Origin: Paenibacillus_V sp046244365
GTDB lineage: Bacteria; Bacillota; Bacilli; Paenibacillales; NBRC-103111
DNA: 64,000 nucleotides
Direction of reading: 5' to 3'
Assembly (NCBI RefSeq): GCF_046244365.1
Contig: NZ_CP176395.1
Span: 8,308,001 to 8,372,000, forward strand
Part shown: positions 7,886 through 16,430 of the stretch, in pieces
Position numbering within the stretch: the stretch's first letter is position 1
How the letters are laid out: each line of letters starts with the position of its first letter
Translations under genes and position numbers: made by a program
Notes under the pieces: model-generated
The model's database searches: none
Seen by the model: only the letters and a program-made list of their open reading frames with translations
What the model was told of the DNA's origin: nothing

Positions 7886-8635
7886 TTATTTGGTAGCGAT
7901 AATCATGAAGCGTTCCTCGTTCGTCCGAATGCCTTGATCCGTCTGGTTGTCAGCAACAAAGGTCTGGAGCGTTTCGAAGTCGTCCGGGTCCTCCCCAAAG
8001 CCGGGAACGATCGGGGTATGCGTCAGGAGGAAGATCAGATCCTCGCAGCTTTCATAGTAAACCGCCGCATCGTAGACAAAGGACTTGATGTCGGCGAAGC
8101 CCGCCTCCCGCAGCGCCGTCACGTTTTGCTTCAGCAGAGTGCCCGGCTCGGCGATCCCGTGTTGGCCTCTTCCGAACGCTTGCTTCATATTCCATTTATC
8201 CCGCTCGCTCACTTGCTGCGTCAGGAATACGCCATCCTCCGCCAGCACTCTGGCCGTCTCCTTCGCATCAAAGCCGCAATGCCGCGCGCACGCCACGTTG
8301 AAAAAATGCGCAGGGAACTCAAGCCTCCCGGCATCCATTTGCATGAAGCGCACATGGCGTTTGCCGAGCCGTTCCAGATTCGTTTTTGCCGTATCCACCA
8401 TGGAGGACGAAAGGTCGACGCCTACCGCAAGCAGCGCCGCATCCGCGATCTGCAGCAGCTTTTCGCCCCCGCCGGTGCCGATATCGAGCAGCAAGTCCGA
8501 CGGTTTGCACTTGCCCGCGACTTCTTCGTAAAAATCCCATGCGGCGCCTTCGGTTCTAACGTTCAGCTTACTGAAGTCCCAACCGTTCAGCCGCCCGATC
8601 TTATCGTAAAACTCCTTATAGGAGTGTAGATCCAT
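7886..8635 (-). CDS. Class I SAM-dependent methyltransferase
   Basis: 249 residues with motif I DIGTGGGE (about 51-58), the acidic strand-2 end VGVDLS, and a Rossmann-like layout. The region after motif IV (ARHCGFDAKE) resembles small-molecule methyltransferases of the Methyltransf_11/25 type rather than DNA or rRNA enzymes. Substrate unknown. Monocistronic: terminator directly downstream, divergent MerR regulator upstream. Whether that regulator controls it cannot be told from sequence. Confidence 0.85.
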   Translation of the reverse strand: MDLHSYKEFYDKIGRLNGWDFSKLNVRTEGAAWDFYEEVAGKCKPSDLLLDIGTGGGEKLLQIADAALLAVGVDLSSSMVDTAKTNLERLGKRHVRFMQMDAGRLEFPAHFFNVACARHCGFDAKETARVLAEDGVFLTQQVSERDKWNMKQAFGRGQHGIAEPGTLLKQNVTALREAGFADIKSFVYDAAVYYESCEDLIFLLTHTPIVPGFGEDPDDFETLQTFVADNQTDQGIRTNEERFMIIATK

Positions 8636-8848
8636 TTTATTCGTCCGCCTTTCAAAATGAGGTAATCAGTCCCCCACCCGGCTACTTCGAACGTTATGGA
8701 ACCGCATCCCCTTCCCCCCCCTTCCTTCAGCTTGATTCAGTATAGAGCCGATATCCGCACCGCCGCAAGGGAATGCTTGCTTGGAACGATTTTCTCCGTC
8801 AAATTTGGTAAAATGTTGCTAGACTGTACGGCGAGAGGAGCGTATGCT

Positions 8849-9256
8849 GTGACCGGCTATTTGCGGGGGGAGATTGCGAAAATGGCGAACGTAAACGCCG
8901 AAACGCTGCGGTACTACGAAAATCACGGACTTCTTCCAGCCCCGGCTCGATCCGAGGCCGGTTACCGCGTCTATTCGGAGGAGGTGCTGAACCGCATTGC
9001 GTTCATCAAGAACGCCAAGCTGTGCGGCTTCACGCTGAAGGAAATCCGGAAGGCACTGGCTAAGTCGGCAAGCGGAAGCATCGGCATTCCCGATTTCATC
9101 GCCGTCATCGAGCGGAAGGTCGGCTCCATCGACGCCGAGATCGACAAGCTGGAGCGGACGAAAGCGATGCTGGCGGGCTTAAAGGCAAATCTTCAGGCTG
9201 CAAGCAAGCATCCCGAAATAAAAGACGTGCTGCGCGAGCTCCATATGGAATCTTAG
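8849..9256 (+). CDS. MerR-family transcriptional regulator
   Basis: 135 residues: winged helix-turn-helix with LRYYENHGLLPAPARS and GYRVYSEE, then a long dimerisation helix (IDAEIDKLERTKAMLAGLKANL) and a short C-terminus. The C-terminal region lacks the cysteine pair of mercury, copper or zinc sensors, so an organic or unknown signal is more likely. GTG at 8849 follows GAGGAG by eight bases; a start at 8696 would add 51 residues unlike the family. Divergent from the methyltransferase and 64 bp upstream of the esterase; either could be its target. Confidence 0.88.
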   Translation: MTGYLRGEIAKMANVNAETLRYYENHGLLPAPARSEAGYRVYSEEVLNRIAFIKNAKLCGFTLKEIRKALAKSASGSIGIPDFIAVIERKVGSIDAEIDKLERTKAMLAGLKANLQAASKHPEIKDVLRELHMES

Positions 9257-9320
9257 CTTGACCTTGTACCTTACTACAGGATTTACCCTATGCGTATCCA
9301 CAGTGTAGGAGGTACCCGAT

Positions 9321-10247
9321 ATGGAACGAACGAATGCCGAACAGTTGGCGGCGATCAAGGGTTATTTAAGAAGCACGAGTAATCACGCAGGGAAAACGGT
9401 GGAGCAAATAAGGCGGGAAATGACTGAAGCGGCTGCCAAGCTGCCTGCGCTTCCTCCCGATATGACGGTAAAACAGACGGCTATCGGGGCTTTACGCGGA
9501 GAATGGATCAGCATCGAAGAACGCCGGCCGGAGGACGGCAGGAAAGCGGTTCTTTATTTTCACGGCGGCGGCTTCGTCTCGGGTACTTGCGCGTTTTACC
9601 GGGAGCTTGCCGGAAGAATAGCGAAGGCAAGCGGCGTAGAAGTACTTACGTTCGAATACCGGCTGGCCCCGGAGCATCCGTACCCCGCCGCTAACGCAGA
9701 CTGCTTGAACGCCTACCGCTGGCTGCTGGCAAACGGTTATGCCGCCCGCAATCTCGTCCTCGGAGGCGATTCCGTCGGGGGAAGCCTTGCGTTCATGACG
9801 CTGCTCTCTCTGCGGGATGCCGGAGAAGAACTGCCTGCAGGGGCCTTCCTGCTGTCTCCCCACGCTGATCTGGCGCATTTGGACGGCGAATCGTACCGGA
9901 GCCGCGCTGCGCTCGATCCGACCGGCAGCCTGGAGGGCAATCAAGCGATATTGGCTGCTTATTTAGGCGACTGGCAAGGGGAGCCCCCGGCTATTCTGTC
10001 GCCGCTCAAGATGGATTTGAGCGGCCTGCCTGCGCTTTTGATTCAAGCAGGGGATCAAGAGGTGCTGCTGAGCGATGCTACGAGGCTGGCCGCCAAAGCC
10101 GAAGCGGCAGGGGTAGAGGTAACTCTCGAGGTTTGGGAGCACATGTGGAGTGTATTCCAACTCCTTGCCTATATGCTGCCCGAAGCGCAGCAGGCGATCG
10201 CGAATATCGGGCATTTTGTGCGTGCCAGCCTTCAAGCGGGCAACTAA
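9321..10247 (+). CDS. Alpha/beta hydrolase, hormone-sensitive-lipase family esterase
   Basis: Carboxylesterase for short acyl esters. 308 residues with the oxyanion motif HGGG (about 75-78), nucleophile elbow GDSVGG (second Gly-Ala of the usual GDSAGG replaced by Gly-Val), catalytic Asp in GDQEVLL and His in EHMWSVF. No signal peptide, so cytoplasmic. TAGGAGG precedes the ATG. Probably one unit with the MerR regulator; a strong hairpin follows the stop. Confidence 0.88.
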   Translation: MERTNAEQLAAIKGYLRSTSNHAGKTVEQIRREMTEAAAKLPALPPDMTVKQTAIGALRGEWISIEERRPEDGRKAVLYFHGGGFVSGTCAFYRELAGRIAKASGVEVLTFEYRLAPEHPYPAANADCLNAYRWLLANGYAARNLVLGGDSVGGSLAFMTLLSLRDAGEELPAGAFLLSPHADLAHLDGESYRSRAALDPTGSLEGNQAILAAYLGDWQGEPPAILSPLKMDLSGLPALLIQAGDQEVLLSDATRLAAKAEAAGVEVTLEVWEHMWSVFQLLAYMLPEAQQAIANIGHFVRASLQAGN

Positions 10248-10267
10248 AGCACTCCCCGAACGGCCAA

Positions 10268-10304
10268 AAAGCCTCCAAGCCGCACGATGCGGAGTGGAGG
10301 CTTT
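10268..10304. terminator. Strong hairpin terminator after the esterase
   Basis: AAAGCCTCCA (10268-10277) pairs with TGGAGGCTTT (10295-10304), with an inner GCCGCA/TGCGG stem. The T tract is better on the minus strand, so it may work in both directions. Confidence 0.75.
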
Positions 10305-10364
10305 GATTTGAGATGCATGAAAATAGGTTAATAGGGTTTAGCGCCGAGAAACCCATACAAACTT

Positions 10365-10517
10365 TGCGCACTGCTGAATCCCATGCACGCGATTCCCCCC
10401 GGCCGGATTGGAGATACCGAGGAAGCTACCCGAGTCATAGTTTTTCTAGCATTGGACGCAGCCTCCTATGTCGCGGGCACGTCCGTAAATGTGGATGGAG
10501 GTACTGGAGCAGCGCTT
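10365..10517 (+). pseudogene. C-terminal remnant of a short-chain dehydrogenase/reductase
   Basis: About 45 codons translate to a recognisable SDR end: IPPGRIGDTEEATRVIVFL, then ASYVAGTSVNVDGGTG. This is the part after the active site (substrate-lid helix and the final VDGG strand). The cofactor-binding domain and catalytic Ser-Tyr-Lys are absent upstream, and the frame runs on past the normal end. No start or ribosome binding site, so a deletion leftover. Confidence 0.8.
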
Positions 10518-10705
10518 GTAGAAGCCGTTCGCTTTACAGTTTCCGTCTTTCACGCCCCTCGCCTAAGGCAAAAAAGGCTGCCCGGCTCTATGCAAAAAGA
10601 GTTAAAGGGGGCTGGTTACTCCTTCTATTCCGTTGGACGGAACGATAGTGCGCTATTTGCCGGTTTCTCTTTTTTTTATTATCCCGCTTCTTTTCGCGCA
10701 CGGGT

Positions 10706-11317
10706 TCACACCGGACGCTCTATCGCAAACATCGCACCCAGCTTGGCGTACGTGCTGCCGGCCATGCGGCTGACCGGGTTTAGCGCGACGGGATCGATAT
10801 GCCCGTCTTCATAAACGTCCTCGGCCAGATGGAAGCGAACGACGCGTCCGATCAGCAAATCGCAAGCGGGCCCGCTACCGGAGCCGCCAAGCGGAATCGC
10901 CTGCTCCAGCACGCATTCCATGCGGATTTTGGCTTCCTTCAGGCCGGGTACGGCTATCGCTTCGCTGGCAACCGGCGTAAAGCCCGCCCTTGTTACCTCG
11001 CTCTCGTCGGGAGGCAGAGCGGCGGCCGTTTCATTTACCCTCTCGACGATCGATTCGTCCGTGATATGAATGACGAACGCTCCGGCCTCGATCGCGTTTC
11101 TAGCCGTATCCTTCATCGCGCCTTGCTTCCGCTGGACGGACACCGAAAGCAAAGGGGGCGAAGCCGACACAATGGAAAAGTAACTGAACGGCGCCGCATT
11201 CAGAACGCCGTCCTTCGTAAGCGTCGTAACGAGCGCGATCGGCCTCGGGACGACGCTCCCGATCAGCAGCTTATAGTTGTCCCGCTCATTTTGAGCGGCC
11301 GGATCTATCGTGATCAT
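10706..11317 (-). CDS. Flavin reductase-like, FMN-binding split-barrel protein
   Basis: 203 residues of the flavin_reduct family: KLLIGSVVPRPIALVTT and APFSYFSIVSASPPLLSVS are the FMN-contact segments. Proteins of this group reduce flavin or act as small flavoenzymes on quinones or aromatics. ATG at 11315-11317 follows AGGAGA by seven bases; an ATG at 11333-11335 is the alternative. It lies just downstream of the mhqO-mhqD pair on the same strand (52 bp), so it may belong to the quinone-stress regulon. Confidence 0.82.
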   Translation of the reverse strand: MITIDPAAQNERDNYKLLIGSVVPRPIALVTTLTKDGVLNAAPFSYFSIVSASPPLLSVSVQRKQGAMKDTARNAIEAGAFVIHITDESIVERVNETAAALPPDESEVTRAGFTPVASEAIAVPGLKEAKIRMECVLEQAIPLGGSGSGPACDLLIGRVVRFHLAEDVYEDGHIDPVALNPVSRMAGSTYAKLGAMFAIERPV

Positions 11318-11368
11318 GAGCATTCTCCTGTTCATGTGATCTTTCCTGTCGATACCCACGCGGAACGG

Positions 11369-11977
11369 TTACGCCAAATGCTCCCGATACCACGCAGCTG
11401 CTGCCTGTACTTCCGTTGCAGTCAGTTGGTGCCCGTGGCGTTCCCAGTGCACCGCCACCGAGGCCCCGGCTCCGCTTAGAAGTCCTTGAAGCTCCTCGGT
11501 TTCCCGAGCGGAACAGATCGGGTCGTTCTCTCCCGCACCGATGAAAATCGGGGTGCCGGACAAATCCGGAACCGCTATTCCCCGCCTTGGCACCATCGGA
11601 TGATGAAGAATCGCTCCCTTCAAAGCGTTCTTGTAATGGAACAGCAAGCTGCCTGCAATATTGGCCCCGTTGGAATACCCGACGGCCACGACGTTGCTGC
11701 GGTCGAAGCCGTATTCGGCGGCTGCCTGATCGAGGAAATCGTTCACTTCCTTCGTGCGGAAAATCAAATCCTCCTCGTCGAATACGCCTTCCGCCAGTCT
11801 TCTGAAGAAACGGGGCATCCCGTTCTCCAGCACGTTGCCGCGTACGCTAAGCACGGCGGATTCCGGGGAAATCAGCTCGGCAAGCGGCAGCAGGTCGTGC
11901 TCCGTTCCTCCGGTACCGTGGAATAAGACTAAGGTCGGTGTGTCCGGACGGCCGCTCTCTTTGAAAATATGCTTCAT
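11369..11977 (-). CDS. mhqD: MhqD-like carboxylesterase
   Basis: Alpha/beta hydrolase of the phospholipase/carboxylesterase group, 202 residues: LFHGTGGTE oxyanion region, nucleophile GYSNGAN, catalytic Asp in GENDPIC and His in ERHGHQ. In Bacillus subtilis mhqD belongs to the MhqR regulon for hydroquinone and catechol resistance. Its ATG overlaps the mhqO stop by four bases (ATGA), so the two are translationally coupled. No signal peptide. Confidence 0.85.
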   Translation of the reverse strand: MKHIFKESGRPDTPTLVLFHGTGGTEHDLLPLAELISPESAVLSVRGNVLENGMPRFFRRLAEGVFDEEDLIFRTKEVNDFLDQAAAEYGFDRSNVVAVGYSNGANIAGSLLFHYKNALKGAILHHPMVPRRGIAVPDLSGTPIFIGAGENDPICSARETEELQGLLSGAGASVAVHWERHGHQLTATEVQAAAAWYREHLA

Positions 11978-12924
11978 TTCCGATTCCCCTCCAATACTCT
12001 CACTTCAATCGGCCGCAAATTGGCTTCGATCTCGGCACGGTTCGGCTCGAACCATTCCGGCAGCATCAATTTCTCGCCGAGCGATTCCGCCGGCTCGTCA
12101 TTCGCGAAGCCCGGAGGATCCGTCGCGATCTCGAACAGAATGCCGCCGCTCTCGCGGAAGTAAATCGCATTGAAATATTGCCGGTCGATAATTTGCGTAG
12201 GCTGATAGCCGTACTGCGAAACGGCGCTCTGCCAATCCGCATGCTCGGCAAAATCTTTGGCGCGCCAAGCGATATGGTGAACGGTGCCTGCGCCGCCGCC
12301 GCCCCAGCCCATTGCTGCCAGCGGCACGTCGATGAGGTTGCCGATGTCGCCTGCGGCTTGGAGGCGCGCATACTCGCCGTTTTCCGCTATTTTTGCCAAG
12401 CCGAGCACTTGCTCCAGCACTTCGATCGTTTTTTGCGGGTTCACGCTGAACAGTACGGCACCGCCGAAGCCTTTGATCGCTTGGTCGGGCGTTATGCCGC
12501 CGAACGACCAGCTGCTGTTCGGTCCCTCCGCGCGTTCGACGAGCTCGAGGCGCAGTCCTTCGTTATCCGTAAACTGAAGGTAATCCTCGGAAAAGCGGCT
12601 CGTTTTCGCCGTTGCAATGCCGAAGCCTTCCAAGCGATTTTGCCAGAACGCCATCGAGCCCTGCGGGATGACATAAGTCGTGATGCCCACTTGGCCTCCC
12701 CCGATGCGTCCTTTGCGCGATTCCGGCCACGGGAAGAAGGTAATGATCGTTCCGGGACTTCCAGCCCCGTCGCCAAAGTACAAGTGGTACACTTCGGGAG
12801 CGTCGAAATTGATCGTTTTTTTGACAAGACGAAGACCGAGAACCCCTGCATAGAAATCGACGTTCGCCTGCGGATCGCTTGCAAAAGCCGTAATATGATG
12901 AATGCCTGCCGTTTGCATAGTCAT
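11974..12924 (-). CDS. mhqO: MhqO/MhqE-like ring-cleaving dioxygenase (VOC fold)
   Basis: Two-module vicinal-oxygen-chelate enzyme, 316 residues, proposed to open (hydro)quinone thiol adducts or catechols. The metal ligands are visible: HHITAF near the N-terminus, VHHIAW in the second module, and FEIATD (Glu) near the C-terminus. GGAGG stands eight bases before the ATG. An MhqR-type palindrome lies 100 bp upstream. Followed by mhqD with overlapping codons. Confidence 0.9.
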   Translation of the reverse strand: MTMQTAGIHHITAFASDPQANVDFYAGVLGLRLVKKTINFDAPEVYHLYFGDGAGSPGTIITFFPWPESRKGRIGGGQVGITTYVIPQGSMAFWQNRLEGFGIATAKTSRFSEDYLQFTDNEGLRLELVERAEGPNSSWSFGGITPDQAIKGFGGAVLFSVNPQKTIEVLEQVLGLAKIAENGEYARLQAAGDIGNLIDVPLAAMGWGGGGAGTVHHIAWRAKDFAEHADWQSAVSQYGYQPTQIIDRQYFNAIYFRESGGILFEIATDPPGFANDEPAESLGEKLMLPEWFEPNRAEIEANLRPIEVRVLEGNRK

Positions 12925-13023
12925 GTAAAATGCCTCCTTATGATCGCTTATAAGTTTTTTTAAGTTGCCCTTACCTGCCGGTGTGCATTCGAGTCGTTGC
13001 CCGACTATTATCTTAGTTTAAAT

Positions 13024-13041
13024 TATCTTTCATTTAAGATA
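13024..13041. promoter_or_regulatory. MhqR-type operator upstream of mhqO
   Basis: TATCTT-TCATTT-AAGATA, an 18-bp inverted repeat in the gap between mhqR and mhqO. A further TATCTT half-site lies at 13009. Matches the copy at 13662 in both half-sites and spacing and resembles the Bacillus MhqR box as I recall it (TATCTCGAATTCGAGATA). Confidence 0.8.
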
Positions 13042-13063
13042 TATGGCGACAGAAAAGCCATTG

Positions 13064-13519
13064 CTATGGCTGCTGCTCTTCCGCGCCCTTACCCAGCTTT
13101 TTGAGCAGCTCGATGGCGGCTTGCTTTTCTTCCGGGGCGAGAGTCTTCGTCAGGCTGTGAATCGTTTGCGCATGATCGGGAAAAATACGATCGAAAAACG
13201 CGCTTCCTTCCGGCGTTATCTCCGCATAGATCACCCGTCTGTCTTCTAGGCAAGGGACCCGCTTCAACAGCCGCTTTTTCTCGAGCTTATCGATATTATA
13301 CGTAATGCTGCCGCTCGTAATCAGAATCTTCTCCCCAATTTGCTGCAGAGGGATCTTCCCCTTCGTGTACAGCACCTCGAGTATCGTAAATTCGGACGGC
13401 GACAAGCCGTATTGCTTCATGTCTTTAACGGCTCGGTCCATGACCGCTCTGTACGCTTTGGACAGGACGACGAACAGTTTCAAGGATTCCCCTTGCGCAT
13501 CGTCTAATTTCGTTTGCAT
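13064..13519 (-). CDS. mhqR: MhqR-like MarR-family repressor
   Basis: 151 residues: winged helix with LSPSEFTILEVLYTKGKIPL, recognition helix around ITSGSITYNIDKLEKK, wing LEDRRVIYAEIT. Length and sequence style match MhqR, which represses quinone-detoxification genes in Bacillus. One Cys only (in RVPCLEDRR). GGAGG precedes the ATG. Palindromic operators flank it: one in its own upstream region and one before mhqO, so it should control itself and the mhqO-mhqD unit. Confidence 0.88.
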   Translation of the reverse strand: MQTKLDDAQGESLKLFVVLSKAYRAVMDRAVKDMKQYGLSPSEFTILEVLYTKGKIPLQQIGEKILITSGSITYNIDKLEKKRLLKRVPCLEDRRVIYAEITPEGSAFFDRIFPDHAQTIHSLTKTLAPEEKQAAIELLKKLGKGAEEQQP

Positions 13520-13661
13520 TTGGCTGCACCTCCAAGGATAAACGGCGCTTTCGCCGATCCTCTCCTGCTATTTTGAACCTAAACGCCGAACGTATCCGGA
13601 ATATACTCGATCGACCGCGAATATCCCTCCCTTAATCAAGCGTCAATGTTTTGGATTTGAG

Positions 13662-13679
13662 TATCTTGAATTAAAGATA
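13662..13679. promoter_or_regulatory. MhqR-type operator upstream of mhqR
   Basis: TATCTT-GAATTA-AAGATA, 143 bp upstream of the mhqR start. Same half-sites as the copy at 13024. Confidence 0.78.
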
Positions 13680-13888
13680 TATGATTTGCGCAGCAATGTC
13701 AAGCCTCTATTTTTATTTAAATAACGTAAAGCGCCCACCTCCGCTTCGGATGTGCGCTTCCCTAAGCTTTCCTCTTTTCCGCCCGCTTCCGTTTTCCCTG
13801 AAAAACCAGCGGATGATGCCTCAGCCAAATGCCGGCGTGTTCAACGTTTTGCCTTCTCCTCCTCCATAATCCCCTGACCGGCTCCCCG

Positions 13889-16144
13889 CTACCCCTTCTC
13901 GGCAACGAGGTGAACCCTCTTGTACTCGCCGGGCGTAATGCCCGTTACCTTTTTGAACATGCGCGTAAACGAATTGGCGTTCAAATAGCCGACTTGCTCG
14001 GCGATGTCCTGAATTCTTTGATCCGAATACAAGAGCAGATACTTCGCCTTCAGAATGCGCAGCTCGGTCAAATAGTCGGAGAAGTTGACGCCCGTTTTAT
14101 CCTTAAAGTACGAAGAAAAGTAGTTGGCCGACATATTCAGCTTATCCGCCACCATTTCAAGCGAAAGATCCTCGTTATAATGCGTATGAATGTATTCCAG
14201 CATAAAATGCTTGATCGGATGCTGCCCTTCTTTTTGCTCCGCCAGCAGCTGGACGGCCTCCGTCAGAAGCCACTCGAAAAATTCCGCAAAGTGATCCGTG
14301 CCTGTGCACTCCTGAATGCGCTGATAGGGCGAGCTCAGATCGAAAACCGAGCTGATGTCCAGGTTCACCGCGATCATGTGCTTCAGCACCTTGCCCACGA
14401 CTTCTTTGGCGAGCTCCATGTATTGATGGGCGGAAGCGTCCGCTTTCTCCATCTGCGCAAGCATTCTGGCAAGGATCCGGTGCGCGGAAACCGCATTGCC
14501 CGCCTGAATATACGTCAGGAACTCCTGTTCTTGGGCTGAAGTGAATCCGGCCGTATGCGGCTCAGGCAAAAGCTCCGTGATCGTTTGCGTCTCGCTCCTC
14601 AGCTTGCGCCGTTTGGCCATTTCGAGCGTTTGCTCGTAAGCGGCATTGAATGCGGTTGACGACCGCAGCACCGGGCTGTAAGCGATCGTAACGCTGATAG
14701 GCTTCCTCTCGTCGTCGAAGGCCTGCTTGAGCTGGTTAATCGCATCCGCAAGCTCCTCCAGCTGCTGCTCTTCGGCAAATATCAACGTGAGGATATGATC
14801 CTTCTCCGTTTGCAGCGTCACCGAATCCGGAAAGCGGCCCGCCAGCGCCGCCCCGATGAATTCGTGGATATAGGACACGGCCCCGTCCTGCTCCAAACTG
14901 GACAGCTCGCGGAATTCGCGGGTCATCGTCAAATGAAACAGAACGAGATAGAACGGCTTATTGTTCGTCTCCTGTCCTTCCGCCGGCTTGCTGTAAATAT
15001 TTTTGAGCTTATACATGTAATCCAGCTGACGAAGCTGCGACCGCTTCCGGTCCAGGTCCACGTTGATTTCCTGATTCGTTTTGATGATGCTTTTGATTTC
15101 TTCATAAATGAAGTTGTATTCCTCGATCTTGCTCTTCCAATGGTTGTTCGGGTTGAACCGGCGAATGGCGGCGATCATCTGCTGAACCGGCGTGTTGAAT
15201 TTCAGGCTCATGATAATGGAGATCAGGACGCTGAGCAGAAGCGCACCCGCAAGCACCATAATCAGAATGAAATTGAGCCGCGACACCTGCTTCGTAATAT
15301 TCTCAAGCGGAACGACCGTTAGATAGGTAAGCCCCGTAAGCGCCCCTTTCTTATAGAAATAAAGCTGGTTATTCTGCTTGATATAGGATTCGCTGCCGGT
15401 AAGCCGGCCCAGAATTTCGGCTGGAACGGCTTCGGAGCCTGACCCGAACACCTGCTGGTTCAAGGCGTCGAACATATAGAACTGATTCTGATTGGAGTTG
15501 CGGTAGGCGAGGTACATTTTCTCGGGCTCGAGCAGAGCCGTAATATAAAGCTCACTGTAAATATCGTTTTTCAGTACAATGGGAATTAAGGAGGCGACGC
15601 TCCGATTGCTGTAGTTGTCCATGAATACGGCTTCCTTAAACACCTTGAGCTGGTAAGACTCCTGGAACTGCTTCCTCCAAAATGAATAATCGTAGCTCGG
15701 ACTGCTGTAGTTTTTGGTGAAAAATTGCGTCGCGTCGCTCGGGCCGTTCTTGTCGATCAGAAGTGAGGGATTATGAAAATGCAAAAGAATATTGTTCAAA
15801 TACATTTGATCGTTGGACAAGATGTTCTTCACTTCGTCGACGACCCGGTTCACCGTATCGAAGTATTTGCTCATCCCGAGGTCGTTTAGCACGATGACCT
15901 TCTCGTCAAAATAAAGCCGAACAACCGCCCCTTGGATCATCCGAATATGATTTTCATACCGTTCTACGGTGTTGTTCAGGTTCTGCTGATTGTTATTGAT
16001 AATCTCCCGCTGGATATTGCGGTTGAAGAAGGAGTAGGAGAACAAATGGAACGAGAGCACGAGTACGATGACGCAAATAAAGCCGGTCAGCAGCTTAAAG
16101 AACAGCGTATTTTTACCGAATGTAAAAGGAAGCGGTTTCAACAC
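13889..16144 (-). CDS. Membrane-anchored AraC-family regulator
   Basis: Sensor-regulator of the Paenibacillus sugar-operon type: 751 residues with a membrane helix at about 17-37, an extracytoplasmic sensing domain to about 285, a second helix (LIMVLAGALLLSVLISII, about 290-310), a cytoplasmic linker and a C-terminal double helix-turn-helix (HYNEDLSLEMVADKLNMS, then IQDIAEQVGYLNANSFTRMF). Divergent from the sugar importer starting at 16431, which it presumably activates when its ligand is present outside. Start is GTG at 16142-16144 followed by TTG, with a weak ribosome binding site. Confidence 0.88.
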   Translation of the reverse strand: MLKPLPFTFGKNTLFFKLLTGFICVIVLVLSFHLFSYSFFNRNIQREIINNNQQNLNNTVERYENHIRMIQGAVVRLYFDEKVIVLNDLGMSKYFDTVNRVVDEVKNILSNDQMYLNNILLHFHNPSLLIDKNGPSDATQFFTKNYSSPSYDYSFWRKQFQESYQLKVFKEAVFMDNYSNRSVASLIPIVLKNDIYSELYITALLEPEKMYLAYRNSNQNQFYMFDALNQQVFGSGSEAVPAEILGRLTGSESYIKQNNQLYFYKKGALTGLTYLTVVPLENITKQVSRLNFILIMVLAGALLLSVLISIIMSLKFNTPVQQMIAAIRRFNPNNHWKSKIEEYNFIYEEIKSIIKTNQEINVDLDRKRSQLRQLDYMYKLKNIYSKPAEGQETNNKPFYLVLFHLTMTREFRELSSLEQDGAVSYIHEFIGAALAGRFPDSVTLQTEKDHILTLIFAEEQQLEELADAINQLKQAFDDERKPISVTIAYSPVLRSSTAFNAAYEQTLEMAKRRKLRSETQTITELLPEPHTAGFTSAQEQEFLTYIQAGNAVSAHRILARMLAQMEKADASAHQYMELAKEVVGKVLKHMIAVNLDISSVFDLSSPYQRIQECTGTDHFAEFFEWLLTEAVQLLAEQKEGQHPIKHFMLEYIHTHYNEDLSLEMVADKLNMSANYFSSYFKDKTGVNFSDYLTELRILKAKYLLLYSDQRIQDIAEQVGYLNANSFTRMFKKVTGITPGEYKRVHLVAEKG

Positions 16145-16377
16145 GGAGCAGCACCAGCCTTTTTCTTAAGTCTCCTCCCCATTGTAGCACAGCGTCTGTA
16201 AGCGGTCAGCGACCCGGAATATTCACTTTCTCCGAATCTATTCCGGTTTACACATTCCCCCATTCCGGCTTCTATTCGGAGAAATTGAAGCTGTTCGCCC
16301 CTCCGCCGTTCCGTTAAGGTAAAGCCACAGCACGACGAACACGAAGACAGGACGGAAGGAGGCGCAATCGGCCAAAA

Positions 16378-16392
16378 TGTAAGCGGTTCACA
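16378..16392. promoter_or_regulatory. Possible catabolite-repression-like site
   Basis: TGTAAGCGGTTCACA, 38 bp before the binding-protein gene. It resembles a cre site but has one extra central base, so it could equally be a LacI-family operator or chance. Confidence 0.35.
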
Positions 16393-16430
16393 TGTGCATC
16401 TCTATACGAAACGAGGAGGGTGTCAATCCA

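Noticed and set aside
16378..16392. A true catabolite-responsive element
   Set aside because: The centre has one base too many for the consensus; kept only as a low-confidence site.
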